From Paenibacillus abyssi (lineage in GTDB: Bacteria > Bacillota > Bacilli > Paenibacillales > Paenibacillaceae), in assembly GCF_014640295.1 (NCBI RefSeq), contig NZ_BMGR01000009.1, positions 124,001 to 188,000 on the forward strand: DNA of 64,000 nt. The letters run 5' to 3'. The position numbers were made by a program, and so were the translations under genes. The notes beneath the pieces are model-generated. The model had not been told where the DNA came from and did no database searches. It worked only from the letters and a program-made list of their open reading frames with translations. Of the stretch, positions 34,203-44,500 are shown one piece after another. Within the stretch, counting starts at the first letter, position 1; each line of letters begins with the position of its first letter.

Positions 34203-36143
34203 ATGCGTGCCATGCGGGCTTCAACTCGTAAAAAGCGGGAATTGGTCGCTGAAACGGCACTGAAGCTATTTCATGAACGGGGTTACGAGCAAGTCTCTGT
34301 CGATGATATTATCGCTGCAACCGGCACCTCAAAAGGAACGTTTTATCATTACTTCAGCAGCAAAGACGAGCTGCTTGCCGAATTGCCTCGAAGGCTCATG
34401 GAGCTCGTTACAAAATGGGGGCAGCAGGCGTTTCAGTCAAGCAGCGCTCCCGAACGCAAAATTTTGCGCTTATTTATCGAACTGGCAGCTTTACTGTCGG
34501 CATCGCCGAAGCTCGTGACAAGCCTTCAGGCGCTGCAGTTCGAGCATGAACAGTTAAAGAACGCGGAACAACTGCTGCATGAGCGGATAACGACGGAGAT
34601 CGGCAGCTTGCTGGGAAGCCGGCTGAAAGCTGAGTTTCTCGTTTCTGTTTACATCGGCGCTGTGACGCGTTGGACGCTAAATACGAACCTTGACCTGCAT
34701 GATCTGTTAAGCCGCCAATTCGCCTATGCGTGGCGCAGCCTGAGCACATTGGAAGCAGCAGAGCTTCCCGATCTTATTTTGCCCGAAGGCATAATGGAGG
34801 AACCAAAGATGAACATTGCGATTATTGGAGGCGGTTTAGCCGGGTTAACGGCTGCCGCATATTTATCGGAGCTGCCTGAAATATCCGGTGTACTGTTTGA
34901 GCGAAGCCCCCAGCTTGGAGGCCGCGCATTTACTTACGAAAAATCCGGATTCACCCTGAATTACGGCGCCCATGCAATCTATGGCCTTGACCGTCATACC
35001 ATCAGCTCAATGGAAAAAGAGCTCGGGTTGTCATTTAGCAGCAAGCAAGTGGACAAACGTAAGGTCATGTATGAGAAACACGAACATTTGACGCCTGCCC
35101 CGCTTGACTTTGTCAATCTGGTCAAAACGGATATTCTGAATGCCCGGCAAAAGGTCCGGTTCGCAGCTGAAATCACCGCCATTATCGCCAATATCCATCA
35201 GCTTAAAAATTATGACACGCTTGGGGATTATCTGGCCGACTCGAACGCGGATGAGGATGTTAAAGAGCTTTGGGAACACTTGGTATGCTCCAACTTCTTT
35301 ATCGCTCCAGAGGACGCAAGGCGTGTACCTGGACATGTAATCAGCACTTATTATCATAATTTGTTTTTATCCCAACGGCCGGTTAACTATATCCTCGGCA
35401 GCTGGGCGGTCATCACGAACCAATTGCGCGCGAAAATGGATACTTCCGGCAGATGGGAGACCGCGCTGCAGGAAGGCGTGGAGAACATCCGTTATGAAAA
35501 GGGCAAGTATATATTGAAAACTAAGTCTAGAGAGTCCGCGTTTGACCGTATTATCTTTGCAATGCCTGCACAGCAGGTTGTAAAGCTGCTCAAAGATACG
35601 CCCTGGGAGCCGTTTATGGGCCCTTACGAGAAAAACAGCGCGACCGAGGTCATGGTATATGACGTCGGATTGGAACGGGTTGTCGCCCGGCCTTTCAGCT
35701 ATATTAGTGATATGAACCACAAAATGTTCATAACCGACGTATCGGCTACCGATCATACGCTTGTGCCAAGCGGAGGCCAGCTGCTGCAAGGGATCGCCTA
35801 TCTAAGCGACGAATCCTTTGAGAATGAATCCGATCGCAAAGCCTATCTTGAAGAAAAAACCGCCCAGATGGAAGCCTTGTTTGACCGTCATTATCCCGGT
35901 TGGCGGGAGGCGATTGCCGTTAAACGCGTATCCAAGAAAGCGATGGTCCAGAGCGTCAAAAACATCGCCGGCAACCAATTGCTGCCCAATCGCATGGAAA
36001 GCGTTCCTTTCTATTTCTGTGGTGACGGTTGTGAAGGTAAAGGCGAATTGGCTGAGCGTGCATTCTCCAGCGCGCGCCGCGTTGCTGAGATGATCGCCTC
36101 TGAAGCGCGGACGGCGAATCGCCAGCTTGTTAAATCACGATAA
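34203..36143 (+). CDS. TetR-family regulator fused in frame to an FAD-dependent oxidoreductase
   Basis: One open frame of 646 codons. Residues about 8-60 are a TetR helix-turn-helix domain (LKLFHERGYEQVSVDDII, TSKGTFYHYFSSKDELLAEL) and about 60-190 a helical ligand domain. From residue 203 a complete flavoprotein begins: MNIAIIGGGLAGLTAAAYL (FAD dinucleotide motif), GGRAFTYEKSGFTLNYGAHA (second GG motif), and a C-terminal FYFCGDGCEGKGELAERAF FAD motif, as in the phytoene desaturase/protoporphyrinogen oxidase superfamily. AGGAG lies 10 bases before the first ATG, and a perfect GGAGG lies 8 bases before the ATG of residue 203 (34809). The flavoprotein may thus also be made alone. The substrate is unknown. 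Confidence 0.85.
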   Translation: MRAMRASTRKKRELVAETALKLFHERGYEQVSVDDIIAATGTSKGTFYHYFSSKDELLAELPRRLMELVTKWGQQAFQSSSAPERKILRLFIELAALLSASPKLVTSLQALQFEHEQLKNAEQLLHERITTEIGSLLGSRLKAEFLVSVYIGAVTRWTLNTNLDLHDLLSRQFAYAWRSLSTLEAAELPDLILPEGIMEEPKMNIAIIGGGLAGLTAAAYLSELPEISGVLFERSPQLGGRAFTYEKSGFTLNYGAHAIYGLDRHTISSMEKELGLSFSSKQVDKRKVMYEKHEHLTPAPLDFVNLVKTDILNARQKVRFAAEITAIIANIHQLKNYDTLGDYLADSNADEDVKELWEHLVCSNFFIAPEDARRVPGHVISTYYHNLFLSQRPVNYILGSWAVITNQLRAKMDTSGRWETALQEGVENIRYEKGKYILKTKSRESAFDRIIFAMPAQQVVKLLKDTPWEPFMGPYEKNSATEVMVYDVGLERVVARPFSYISDMNHKMFITDVSATDHTLVPSGGQLLQGIAYLSDESFENESDRKAYLEEKTAQMEALFDRHYPGWREAIAVKRVSKKAMVQSVKNIAGNQLLPNRMESVPFYFCGDGCEGKGELAERAFSSARRVAEMIASEARTANRQLVKSR

Positions 36144-36161
36144 ACAATTAGCACTGTATAT

Positions 36162-36212
36162 TAAGGGGCAGCCCACGTCATCTCTGTTATGACGTTTGGA
36201 CTGCCCCTTTAT
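36162..36212. terminator. Bidirectional terminator between convergent genes
   Basis: AAGGGGCAG ... CTGCCCCTT pair, with an inner ACGTCAT/ATGACGT stem, between the flavoprotein stop (36143) and the alarmone synthetase stop (36224). T-rich and A-rich flanks would serve both strands. Confidence 0.8.
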
Positions 36213-36223
36213 TGAACTATCAT

Positions 36224-36976
36224 TTAGTCATTATCTAAAATTTGTCCGTCACCGATGAGCTCCAATAAAGCGGCCGGAATTGTAAATTGCTGATTATCAA
36301 TGATGAGCCGCTTCATTTCCTCTCCCGCATCGTCCGAGCCCGCCTTTATCGCTTCCACTTCATGATGAAGCCGTTCCATCTTATGATCCAAGGCGCTTGC
36401 TGATTCAGCGGCCTCTTTCAACTCCTCAAGAAGCTGAGGCGGCACCGACTTATTGTATTTATAAAAGATTTTATGTTCCAGGCTCGCCCAGAAATCCATG
36501 GCAATCGTGCGAATTTGAATTTCTACGCATACATGCTCTTGCCGATCGGACATAAAAACCGGCACCTCAACTAATAGATGAAGACTTTGATAACCATTAG
36601 GCTTGGGGTTCTTAATGTAATCCTTGACTTCCAGTATTCTCAGGTCACTTTGATTTTTCATCATATCGCTTACCCAATAAATATCTGAGATAAAAGAACA
36701 TGTGATGCGTAATCCCGCAATGTCTTTGATATTGCTTTTTATACTTGAAAATGTAATGTCCCCGCCTTTTCTGTACAGCTTTTTCAAAATGCTCTCAGGT
36801 GATTTTAAGCGGGACTTGGTATGTTCAATCGGATTATAATCATGCAGCAGATGAAATTCCTCGTTAAGGATTTCAATCTTGGTCTCCAATTCGCTTAATG
36901 CGAATTTGTACATCATCATGAATCGGGTGATATCATTTTTAATCCTTTTAAATTGTTCCACTTGATCTGGGCTCAT
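36224..36976 (-). CDS. ywaC: Small alarmone synthetase (YwaC/RelP-like GTP pyrophosphokinase)
   Basis: A 250-residue single-domain (p)ppGpp synthetase without hydrolase or C-terminal regulatory domains. The RelA/SpoT synthetase motifs are clear: KDIAGLRITCSFISDIYWV, NPKPNGYQSLHLLVEVPVF, and EIQIRTIAMDFWASLEHKI. The run IEHTKSRLKSPESILKKLYR near residue 50 resembles B. subtilis YwaC more than YjbM. A C-terminal tail (residues about 205-250) extends beyond that of YwaC. The ribosome binding site is weak (AGAGAG). It follows the membrane protein gene at 37011 by 34 bases and is probably transcribed with it. Confidence 0.9.
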   Translation of the reverse strand: MSPDQVEQFKRIKNDITRFMMMYKFALSELETKIEILNEEFHLLHDYNPIEHTKSRLKSPESILKKLYRKGGDITFSSIKSNIKDIAGLRITCSFISDIYWVSDMMKNQSDLRILEVKDYIKNPKPNGYQSLHLLVEVPVFMSDRQEHVCVEIQIRTIAMDFWASLEHKIFYKYNKSVPPQLLEELKEAAESASALDHKMERLHHEVEAIKAGSDDAGEEMKRLIIDNQQFTIPAALLELIGDGQILDND

Positions 36977-37010
36977 ATTAAATCTCTCTTTCTGTTTTTG
37001 AGACGGCTCT

Positions 37011-37634
37011 TTATTGATTCACTCCGTCATACAACATCTCTTCTTGTTCATTCATAATCGAGAGCATGCTGTATGCAAGCTCGATCCATTGTCCGCCATT
37101 TTCAGTGGTCAAAGCGTTCTGCTCGGTTAATTCCGTCACACTAAACCGGTGGATCGGCTCTTGGAGCTTGGTGTAGATGTCCTTAACCAAGGTCAAGTAA
37201 GCCCTCTCTTCTGCTGTCAATGCATCCTCGTGATTGGCAATACTTCTTAGAGAAAGCTCAATGTCCGAGATGAAAGCAGAAGCATCGCGCTGCCCGCCCG
37301 CCGTTTCCCGGGGCTCTTTCGCCTGAGCCTCTTCGACAAACGCGCTGATTGCCGAAGACTTCTGAAAGGCAAAGCCTATGCCTTGTTTTGCTTCAATGCG
37401 TTCTTTAACGTCAGTCGATTCCAACAAACGCGTTACCTGCTCCAGAAGAGAGTCGATATGCAGCTTGCTGTCCCAAGCAGACATAATAATTCGTTCACCG
37501 CGCTCCTCGCGTTTGCTCAGGTCAGTATGAAGCTTCTGGGAATACAAAAGCACATTTCCCGTCATACTCATCACTAACAATACAAGCACGATGGGTGCAA
37601 ACATTGAACGCTTTGGCGCCTGTTGTTCGTTCAC
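37011..37634 (-). CDS. Hypothetical membrane-anchored coiled-coil protein upstream of the alarmone synthetase
   Basis: A 207-residue protein with one N-terminal membrane helix (FAPIVLVLLVMSMTGNVLLY, residues about 12-31) and a ~170-residue, largely helical extracytoplasmic or cytoplasmic domain rich in Glu, Ser and Leu. No known motif is recognised. The GTG at 37634 has AGGAG 9 bases upstream. It lies between addA and the small alarmone synthetase, 58 bases and 34 bases away, with its own candidate promoter. Shared transcription with ywaC suggests a link to envelope stress, which is only inference. Confidence 0.75.
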   Translation of the reverse strand: MNEQQAPKRSMFAPIVLVLLVMSMTGNVLLYSQKLHTDLSKREERGERIIMSAWDSKLHIDSLLEQVTRLLESTDVKERIEAKQGIGFAFQKSSAISAFVEEAQAKEPRETAGGQRDASAFISDIELSLRSIANHEDALTAEERAYLTLVKDIYTKLQEPIHRFSVTELTEQNALTTENGGQWIELAYSMLSIMNEQEEMLYDGVNQ

Positions 37635-37671
37635 GAAACGTCACTCCTAATTTTCGGGTGTTTAATGTACC

Positions 37672-37701
37672 ATTTTACCATGCTGAACACCATTATGTCA
37701 T
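37672..37701 (-). promoter_or_regulatory. Candidate sigma-A promoter of the 37634-36224 unit
   Basis: The minus strand has ATGACA (37696-37701), an 18-base spacer and TAAAAT (37672-37677) with an extended TGG before it. The -35 box overlaps the end of addA. Confidence 0.45.
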
Positions 37702-40700
37702 CCGCACGGAATGCCCCCCGTCAAAGAAGAACACATAACTCTCGTCCACGTTGCGCCCGAGAATACCGCCGATCGCCTCTACATAAAGCTCCAGCTGAAA
37801 TCGGTGTCTCTCTGCCGTTTCTTCCCATCGTCCATTAAGGATCCGATCGGTTTTGTAATCGAGCAGTACAAGTCCCTGCTCATCTTCAAACAAGCAGTCG
37901 ATAACACCCTGAATGAGCACCGTTTCTTCGCTAAGGATCCTGTCATCCATAACAGAACGGTGAACGTGCCCTGCAGGAAGCGCGCTGCTGAACGGAACTT
38001 CCCTGCGGATCCATCCGGCCCGCTGCAGCCTGGTGCCAAGCTCGCTTGTGAAAAAGCCTTCCACAGCATTCAAATCAATGGCCTCTGCCTGCTCAGCGGT
38101 TAACAAGCTGCAATCAAGCATGCGCTGTACGGTTTGCTCGAGCGTTTCACGGTCAACCTGAATATTCAAAGGCACATGCTGCATCAGCAAGTGGCTCACA
38201 GTTCCCCGCTCCGCTGCAGTCAAGGAGATCTCCTCCATAAATCGGGGGCGGCGGAGCCTGAACGATGAGATGCCTGCCGAAGATCGATTGTTGCTGTTTA
38301 ACGTTGATACACCAATTTCCTCTAAACGCTGCCCGTCATCGTACTCCGGTTCACTGTGCAGCCGCTTCAGTTCAGTTACCGATGTTTTGGCGGCGATCAT
38401 GGATGCCTCGGCAAACGGATATCGCCAGGACAAGCGGCTGTCGATCTGTTCCGCTTCGTCTGTACTGGCCGCATTGTCGATTAACGCCAAAGACAAGACA
38501 GCATCAAGCCTCGCTGACCGCTCCGCTTCAGTCTCGGCGTCCTCTTGGATTGCAGCAGCTGCTTCAGCTGCATATAAAGATGCCGGAGCTACGCCGAACT
38601 TCCAACCGGCATCGCCAGGGTGCGCGTCCGGCGGCTGCTCCATACGGACGGTTTGCTGCAGCCCAAGCGGAAGCAGCCAGTCCATGAACCTTCTGGCCGA
38701 TGCAAGGCTATGATCAGGAATATACCCGCTTGCGGCGGCAGCTTGCCAACGCTCCAGCTGTTTTTGCGCGTCGGAGGCCGTCCCCACAAGAAACAGCTTC
38801 TCTTTCGGGCGTGTTAGTGCAACATAGAGGATACGCATTTCCTCCGCAAGCATTTCCATACGCATTTTTCTGCGGATGGACAAATACGGCAGTGTCGGAT
38901 AACCGACTCTTAGCTCGGAATCGATAAACCTCGGGCCAAAACCAAGCTGCTTATGTTTAAGAAAAGAACCGTTCAGATCCTGCATATTAAAGGTTTTTCC
39001 CAGACCGGCGACAAAAACAATCGGAAATTCCAGTCCTTTGCTTTTGTGAATCGACATGATCCGCACGACATCCTCCTGTTCGCCAAGCGCGCGTGCCGTG
39101 CCTAAATCTCCCCCGCTCTCGCGCATCCGGTCAATAAAACGAAGGAAGCGGAACAAGCCGCGAAAGGAAGTCGCTTCATACTGGCGGGCCCGATCGTGCA
39201 AAGCGCGCAAATTCGCCTGCCGCTGAACCCCGCCGGGCAAACCGCCGACCAGATCATAATAGCCAGTTTCCCTGTAAATGCTCCACAATAGATCCGATAA
39301 GGAGCCTTGCCTGGCTTCCTCCCGCCATCTTCCCAGCCGCTCAAGGAACAACCCAAGCTTTCGTCTCGTCTGCTCGGACAACAGTAAATCTTCGGATGCC
39401 TGCAGCACAGCGTCGTAATAGGGACCTTTTCCGGCGTAAACCCGGACAAGCGCAAGCTCTTCGGCATTCAGCCCGAAGATCGGAGAGCGAAGCGTTCCCG
39501 CCAGCGGAATGTCCTGATATGGATTATCAATAACACGCAGGAGCGACAGCATGATCTCCACTTCAGTCGCGTCAAAATAACCGCTGTTCAGCTCGGCATA
39601 GGCCGGAATCCCGAATGCCTGCAGCTCTTCAATAAGAATAGGCGCCCATTGCTGCGTAGCACGCAGCAAAATAACGATATCCCGCCAAGCCACCGGCCGG
39701 CTTATGCCGCCTTTTCCGTCATAGACGCGGAATGGCTCAGTACCGTTACCCCCATCAAGCAAATTCCGGATTTGCGCTGCGATCCATCTCGCTTCAATCT
39801 GTGCGGTTTGCAAATCCGCCGCATCAACAACGGCAGCTTCCTGCCCCTCCTCCGACTCATTCTCCGCGTCATAGCTGGAGGCATCGTCCAGTTCTGCCGA
39901 AGTGCCTGCCCGGTCCAATAACGTCAGCTCGACTGCATAGCGGCTTACTCCGCCCAGCTCATCAGAAGGGAATGCCGCGCCGTTTACAAGCTCAGCGCTG
40001 CGGTCGTAGTCCATCTCCGCGACGCTCTCGCGCATAATGCCGCGGAACACATCATTAACCCCGTCCACAACTTCCTTCCGGCTCCGGAAGTTTCGGGCAA
40101 GATCAATGCGCAGTCCGCTTTCCGCTTCACCTGTGAACGTCTTGTATTTGTGCAGGAATAACTTTGGTTCGGCAAGCCTGAAACCGTAAATGCTCTGTTT
40201 CACATCGCCGACCATAAACCGGTTGCCCGTCCCCGGCAAAGCAAGCAGCGATACGATAGCTTCCTGCACCGAATTGGTATCCTGATATTCATCCAATAAA
40301 ATCTCATCGAACTGCTTCTGATATTCCAGCGCGGCAGCAGAAGGCACTGTCCGCTCAGGCGAAGAGGCCGGATCCCGCAAAATGCGCAGGCAATAATGTT
40401 CCAAATCCCCGAAATCAAGCAGTCCCCTTTGCCGTTTCGCCGCTTCATAGAGGGCTCCGAAATCGATGACCAGCTCGGCCAGCGCCTCCATTTGCGGCGC
40501 AACCTCCTGCAGCTCGGATAAAAACACTTCGGGAGGCCTTTGAAACAGCTCGCCGATCAGATCGGTTACGAGCGTCTTGGCCTGGTCACGCAGCGTTTTA
40601 GCCTTCTCCTGCAGAGCTTTATCGATGCTGTCGCCGCGAACGGCCTTCAGCTTGCCAAACCCCGCTCCTTGGAATGCCTCATACCAACTCAGCCAAGGCA

Positions 40701-41529
40701 GCGCTTCGATCGCTTGCCGCAAACCGGACACCATCGATAAATCATCCAACAGCGTATCGGCATAGGCATCCGGACCGCCCGGAAACCGGGTGACGTCGAT
40801 CGCTTGCTCCAGCAGGGCCTTTGCCCCGTCCAGCGCCAGCTTCACATCGATAACCAAGCTTTGGACCCATTGTGTCCGGCTCAGCTCCTCTACAGTCGAT
40901 ACGCGGAAAGCTGCAGCCGTTTCACGGAGCCAAAACTCAGGCCAAGGCTGGCTTCGGGAGAAATCATACAGCTGCTGTACCAATCGGTATAGCGGCTCAT
41001 CTCCCCGCTCTCCGCCAAAATCGTCCACCAGCTTAACAAAGCCGCTGCTGTTATCGATATCTGCGTATCGCTGCTCGAACAGCTCATCCAATACATCGAT
41101 GCGCATCAGCTCCGCTTCCGTTTCATTGGCGATGCGAAATCCCGGATCCAATCCGATTAACGGGTAATAACGACGAATCACATCCAAGCAAAAGGAATGC
41201 AGCGTTGTAATCGATGCACGATTCATCAATGCCAATTGGCGTCGCAGATGGTCGGAAGCGGAATTGCGTTCAAGCTCCTTCTCGAGGGCAATCCGAATCC
41301 GTTCCTTCATCTCCGAGGCTGCCGCTTTGGTGAAGGTCGCAACAAGCAGCCGATCGACATCGGTATCATTTGTGATCTTTCGAATGATCCGCTCCACAAG
41401 TACAGCTGTCTTGCCAGAACCCGCGGCTGCAGCCACAAGGATATCGCGGCCGCCGGCCACGACGGCATGCCATTGCTCGTCTGTCCATGTACTGCCCGCG
41501 GGCTTAGGATCATTATGCTCCGTTACCAA
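37693..41529 (-). CDS. addA: ATP-dependent helicase/nuclease subunit AddA
   Basis: A 1278-residue UvrD-like helicase and RecB-type nuclease. AddAB processes double-strand ends until a Chi site in place of RecBCD. Walker A LVAAAAGSGKTAVLVERI is near residue 35, Walker B EILLDEYQDTNSVQEA near residue 415, helicase motif VRIMSIHKSKGLEFPIVFVA near 795, and the nuclease motif LVLLDYKTDRI near residue 1233. The TTG at 41529 has GGGGGAG 6 bases upstream and overlaps addB by 17 bases, so translation is coupled. Length and order are as in Bacillus. Confidence 0.97.
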   Translation of the reverse strand: MVTEHNDPKPAGSTWTDEQWHAVVAGGRDILVAAAAGSGKTAVLVERIIRKITNDTDVDRLLVATFTKAAASEMKERIRIALEKELERNSASDHLRRQLALMNRASITTLHSFCLDVIRRYYPLIGLDPGFRIANETEAELMRIDVLDELFEQRYADIDNSSGFVKLVDDFGGERGDEPLYRLVQQLYDFSRSQPWPEFWLRETAAAFRVSTVEELSRTQWVQSLVIDVKLALDGAKALLEQAIDVTRFPGGPDAYADTLLDDLSMVSGLRQAIEALPWLSWYEAFQGAGFGKLKAVRGDSIDKALQEKAKTLRDQAKTLVTDLIGELFQRPPEVFLSELQEVAPQMEALAELVIDFGALYEAAKRQRGLLDFGDLEHYCLRILRDPASSPERTVPSAAALEYQKQFDEILLDEYQDTNSVQEAIVSLLALPGTGNRFMVGDVKQSIYGFRLAEPKLFLHKYKTFTGEAESGLRIDLARNFRSRKEVVDGVNDVFRGIMRESVAEMDYDRSAELVNGAAFPSDELGGVSRYAVELTLLDRAGTSAELDDASSYDAENESEEGQEAAVVDAADLQTAQIEARWIAAQIRNLLDGGNGTEPFRVYDGKGGISRPVAWRDIVILLRATQQWAPILIEELQAFGIPAYAELNSGYFDATEVEIMLSLLRVIDNPYQDIPLAGTLRSPIFGLNAEELALVRVYAGKGPYYDAVLQASEDLLLSEQTRRKLGLFLERLGRWREEARQGSLSDLLWSIYRETGYYDLVGGLPGGVQRQANLRALHDRARQYEATSFRGLFRFLRFIDRMRESGGDLGTARALGEQEDVVRIMSIHKSKGLEFPIVFVAGLGKTFNMQDLNGSFLKHKQLGFGPRFIDSELRVGYPTLPYLSIRRKMRMEMLAEEMRILYVALTRPKEKLFLVGTASDAQKQLERWQAAAASGYIPDHSLASARRFMDWLLPLGLQQTVRMEQPPDAHPGDAGWKFGVAPASLYAAEAAAAIQEDAETEAERSARLDAVLSLALIDNAASTDEAEQIDSRLSWRYPFAEASMIAAKTSVTELKRLHSEPEYDDGQRLEEIGVSTLNSNNRSSAGISSFRLRRPRFMEEISLTAAERGTVSHLLMQHVPLNIQVDRETLEQTVQRMLDCSLLTAEQAEAIDLNAVEGFFTSELGTRLQRAGWIRREVPFSSALPAGHVHRSVMDDRILSEETVLIQGVIDCLFEDEQGLVLLDYKTDRILNGRWEETAERHRFQLELYVEAIGGILGRNVDESYVFFFDGGHSVRMT

Positions 41530-44500
41530 CGTCTTCTCCCCCTTCCTCTTCGATCAAGACTCGTTTCGTTTTTGATTGTTCCTCCAGTTGCCTGCCCAGT
41601 TCTGCGCTTTCCGCCAGCGTCTGCCATACTTCCTCTTTGCTGCGTTTGGAGAGCTTCACATAACCATTGCCCTCGAAGAGCGGGTCGAATTGGCAGACCG
41701 GCTTATACGAGCAGTAGGCGCAAGGCGTCTTGCCGCCCATTCGGTAAGGCGTGATCGAAACCTCTCCCTCCGTAATGCGCTTGCCGATCCTCCCGATCGT
41801 CCCGCGCACCGAACGGCGCAAAACATCCCACTGCTCTCTGCTGACGACCGAGGAGCTGCTGTAAAAGCTTCCGTCTTTCTTCAGCGCGACCGGAAGCAGC
41901 TCAGAGTAGCCCGTATCAAGGGCACTGTCCATCATCCGCACGGTATGTTCATCAGCCAGCAGCAGACCTTTGAGCTTGAATCGTTTCATCATCAGCTGAC
42001 GCGCTTCGTCGCGGGCTAGTCCGTTTGAGGCGCTGAGCAGCGGATTATGGACGTGGAAGTAGAGCACGCCTGCCGCAGCGGCCGGGCGGCCAAGCCAAGA
42101 CGGGGCGTGGGTAAGCAAAACATCCAGGTAAGTGAGCATCTGCAGCGACATCCCGTTTACAACCTCTTCGAGGCGCAGAGCCGTAGACGACGACTTGTAA
42201 TCCAAGACGCGCAGCAGTAAGCCTTCTTCGGTTTCCGCAGCATCGACACGATCAATCCTGCCGATAATCTCCATCGTTCGATTCTGATCAAGCGGCAGGA
42301 CCAGAGAAGGCAGCTGCATACCCGGCCCGAATCCGATCTCCAATCCTATGGGACGAAACTCCGCACGCCGTGCATGCTCCCCTAATATTACGGCGGCCTG
42401 CGCGACAATCTCCTTAAGCTTACGGGCAATATATTGAAATCTGCTGCTGCTTAACAGAATTTGCGACTGCAGCCGCGGCGCAAGCTCGTCTACAGTGTCA
42501 GCCGCTTGCGTCCGAATATGAGTCTCCTGTGCGGTTCCCCAGCTCTCTCCCAGTTCACCTGCAAGCTTGCTTAAAGCCGCATGAAAGAGCTGGCCGATAT
42601 CCGGCGCGGCCAAACGATATAATTTCCTTTCCTGCAGGCGCAGGCCGTGAATCGCAAAATGCTGGAACGGACAGGAAACGAATCGTTCCATGCGCGACAC
42701 ACTTGCTTTCAGATGGTCGCCATACAACAACCGGGCCGTTTCCAGCGACAACGGCGCTTCAAAGTTGCTGAATTGCAGCGAAGATACGAGCAGCGACAGC
42801 TTGTCCTGCCATTGAGGACGCACCGCAAACCAGTTAAATGCTTCCCACCAGATGTCCGCGATCTCCTGGCCTTGGCGCCACGCCCGCAATTGGGCAATCA
42901 AATAGGACAGCGTCCGGTCGGGATGGACAATATAATCCATTTGCTGCAAAGCGGGTTGATTAACCTGCGGCTCACCGGTTATCATACGCTCCGGCATGCC
43001 GGGGAACATCAGCTTCAAATGCCGGATAACCTCTGAAGGGTGAAGGCTCTTGCCCTCTTCATCGGACATTGGATAACTGATCCACAAATGACAGCGAGGG
43101 GTTGTTAACGCATTATAGATCATAAACCGCTCATCAAGCAGCCTGCGCCGCACGCCCGGGGCCATGACCAGGCCATTTCCCGCCAGCCGGTCCCGCTCCT
43201 GCTCCGATAATATTCCATCCTCCTGCACGCGCATCGGCATCACGCCGTCATTGGCTCCGAGGACATAGCAGACCTGGACTGTGCCTGACCGTGTCCGGTC
43301 CATGCTGCCGATCAGCACCTGATCCAGCGATGGCGGCACTGCCGCCAGCTTCAAGCTCTCAAGCCCCGCTTCAAGCATGCCTGAGAACAGCATGGCCGAA
43401 ACCTTCTGGTCTCCCATCATCTCTACGAGCTGATCCAGCAGGTCCATAACCCCGTCCCAAAGCTGCCTATGCTCGCGTGCCCGTCTCATATCCCCCCGTT
43501 CAATCGCCAATTTGCTCCAACGCTCCAAACGGTCCGCTGCGCCGACATGGTCAAGCAAACGGTACAACGACTCGCACATCGCTCTGACATCGCCGGCTTT
43601 GCGGATCGACTGCTGAAATCGGCGCAGCGGACCGACAACAGCCTCCCGGGTGTCCATAATGGCTTCAAAAGCCTCCTGATCCGCCCTTCCCAAATCGCCG
43701 GGCAGCTCGTCCAATGAATCCTGTACCAACGGACGCCAGCGTTTCCGGTCGAGCCAGCGTTTGCCGTCAATGCCTGCTGCCAGCACATAGTTCTCCAGCC
43801 TGTCGAGCGCTTCGCGGCTCACCTCTCCATCCATTGGCAGCAGGAACTCGCTCTTGATACAACGGAATACGGCTTCATATCTCCACTCGTGAACGATTGT
43901 TTCCAAAGCGGAACGGATGAACTCGATGAACGGATGATTTAACACATTGTTTTTCTGGTCAAGGAAAAATGGAATGTCGTGGTCGCTAAACACAGTCGTA
44001 ATATAGTCATTGTAGTCAGCGCCATTACGCACCATGACCGCAAAATCACGCCAACGAAGCCCGTCGCTGCGGACTCTGCGCAGCATATCTCTGGCGACCG
44101 CCTCCACTTCCGCCCGGCGGTGCGCCGCTGCATGCAGCGAGACGCCGCAGCGCGAATCTTCAAGGTCGAACGACGAGCGGTCTGTGACCAGCATCGCCGT
44201 ACGGTGCTTAAAATGGCGTTCCAGGTGAGCCAGCATCGGACTGTTCTTGAAGCGGACGGGCGGATCTCCTTCGAGCAAGATCGGCTCTTCCAGGCCCACA
44301 CCCGATTGCAGCGCCAGGTCACGCAGTTTAATATAGGTTTCGGCCGTCGGATGGAACAGCTCAAGCTCATGCGGCTGTTCCCCTTCCTGATACGGCTTGT
44401 CAAGACATAACGTTACAGTAACCTGCGAAGCGCGTCGCATCAGCTGGCCCAGCGCTTCAAATTCATTGGGCGTAAAGCCGTAAAATCCGTCCACCCAAAT

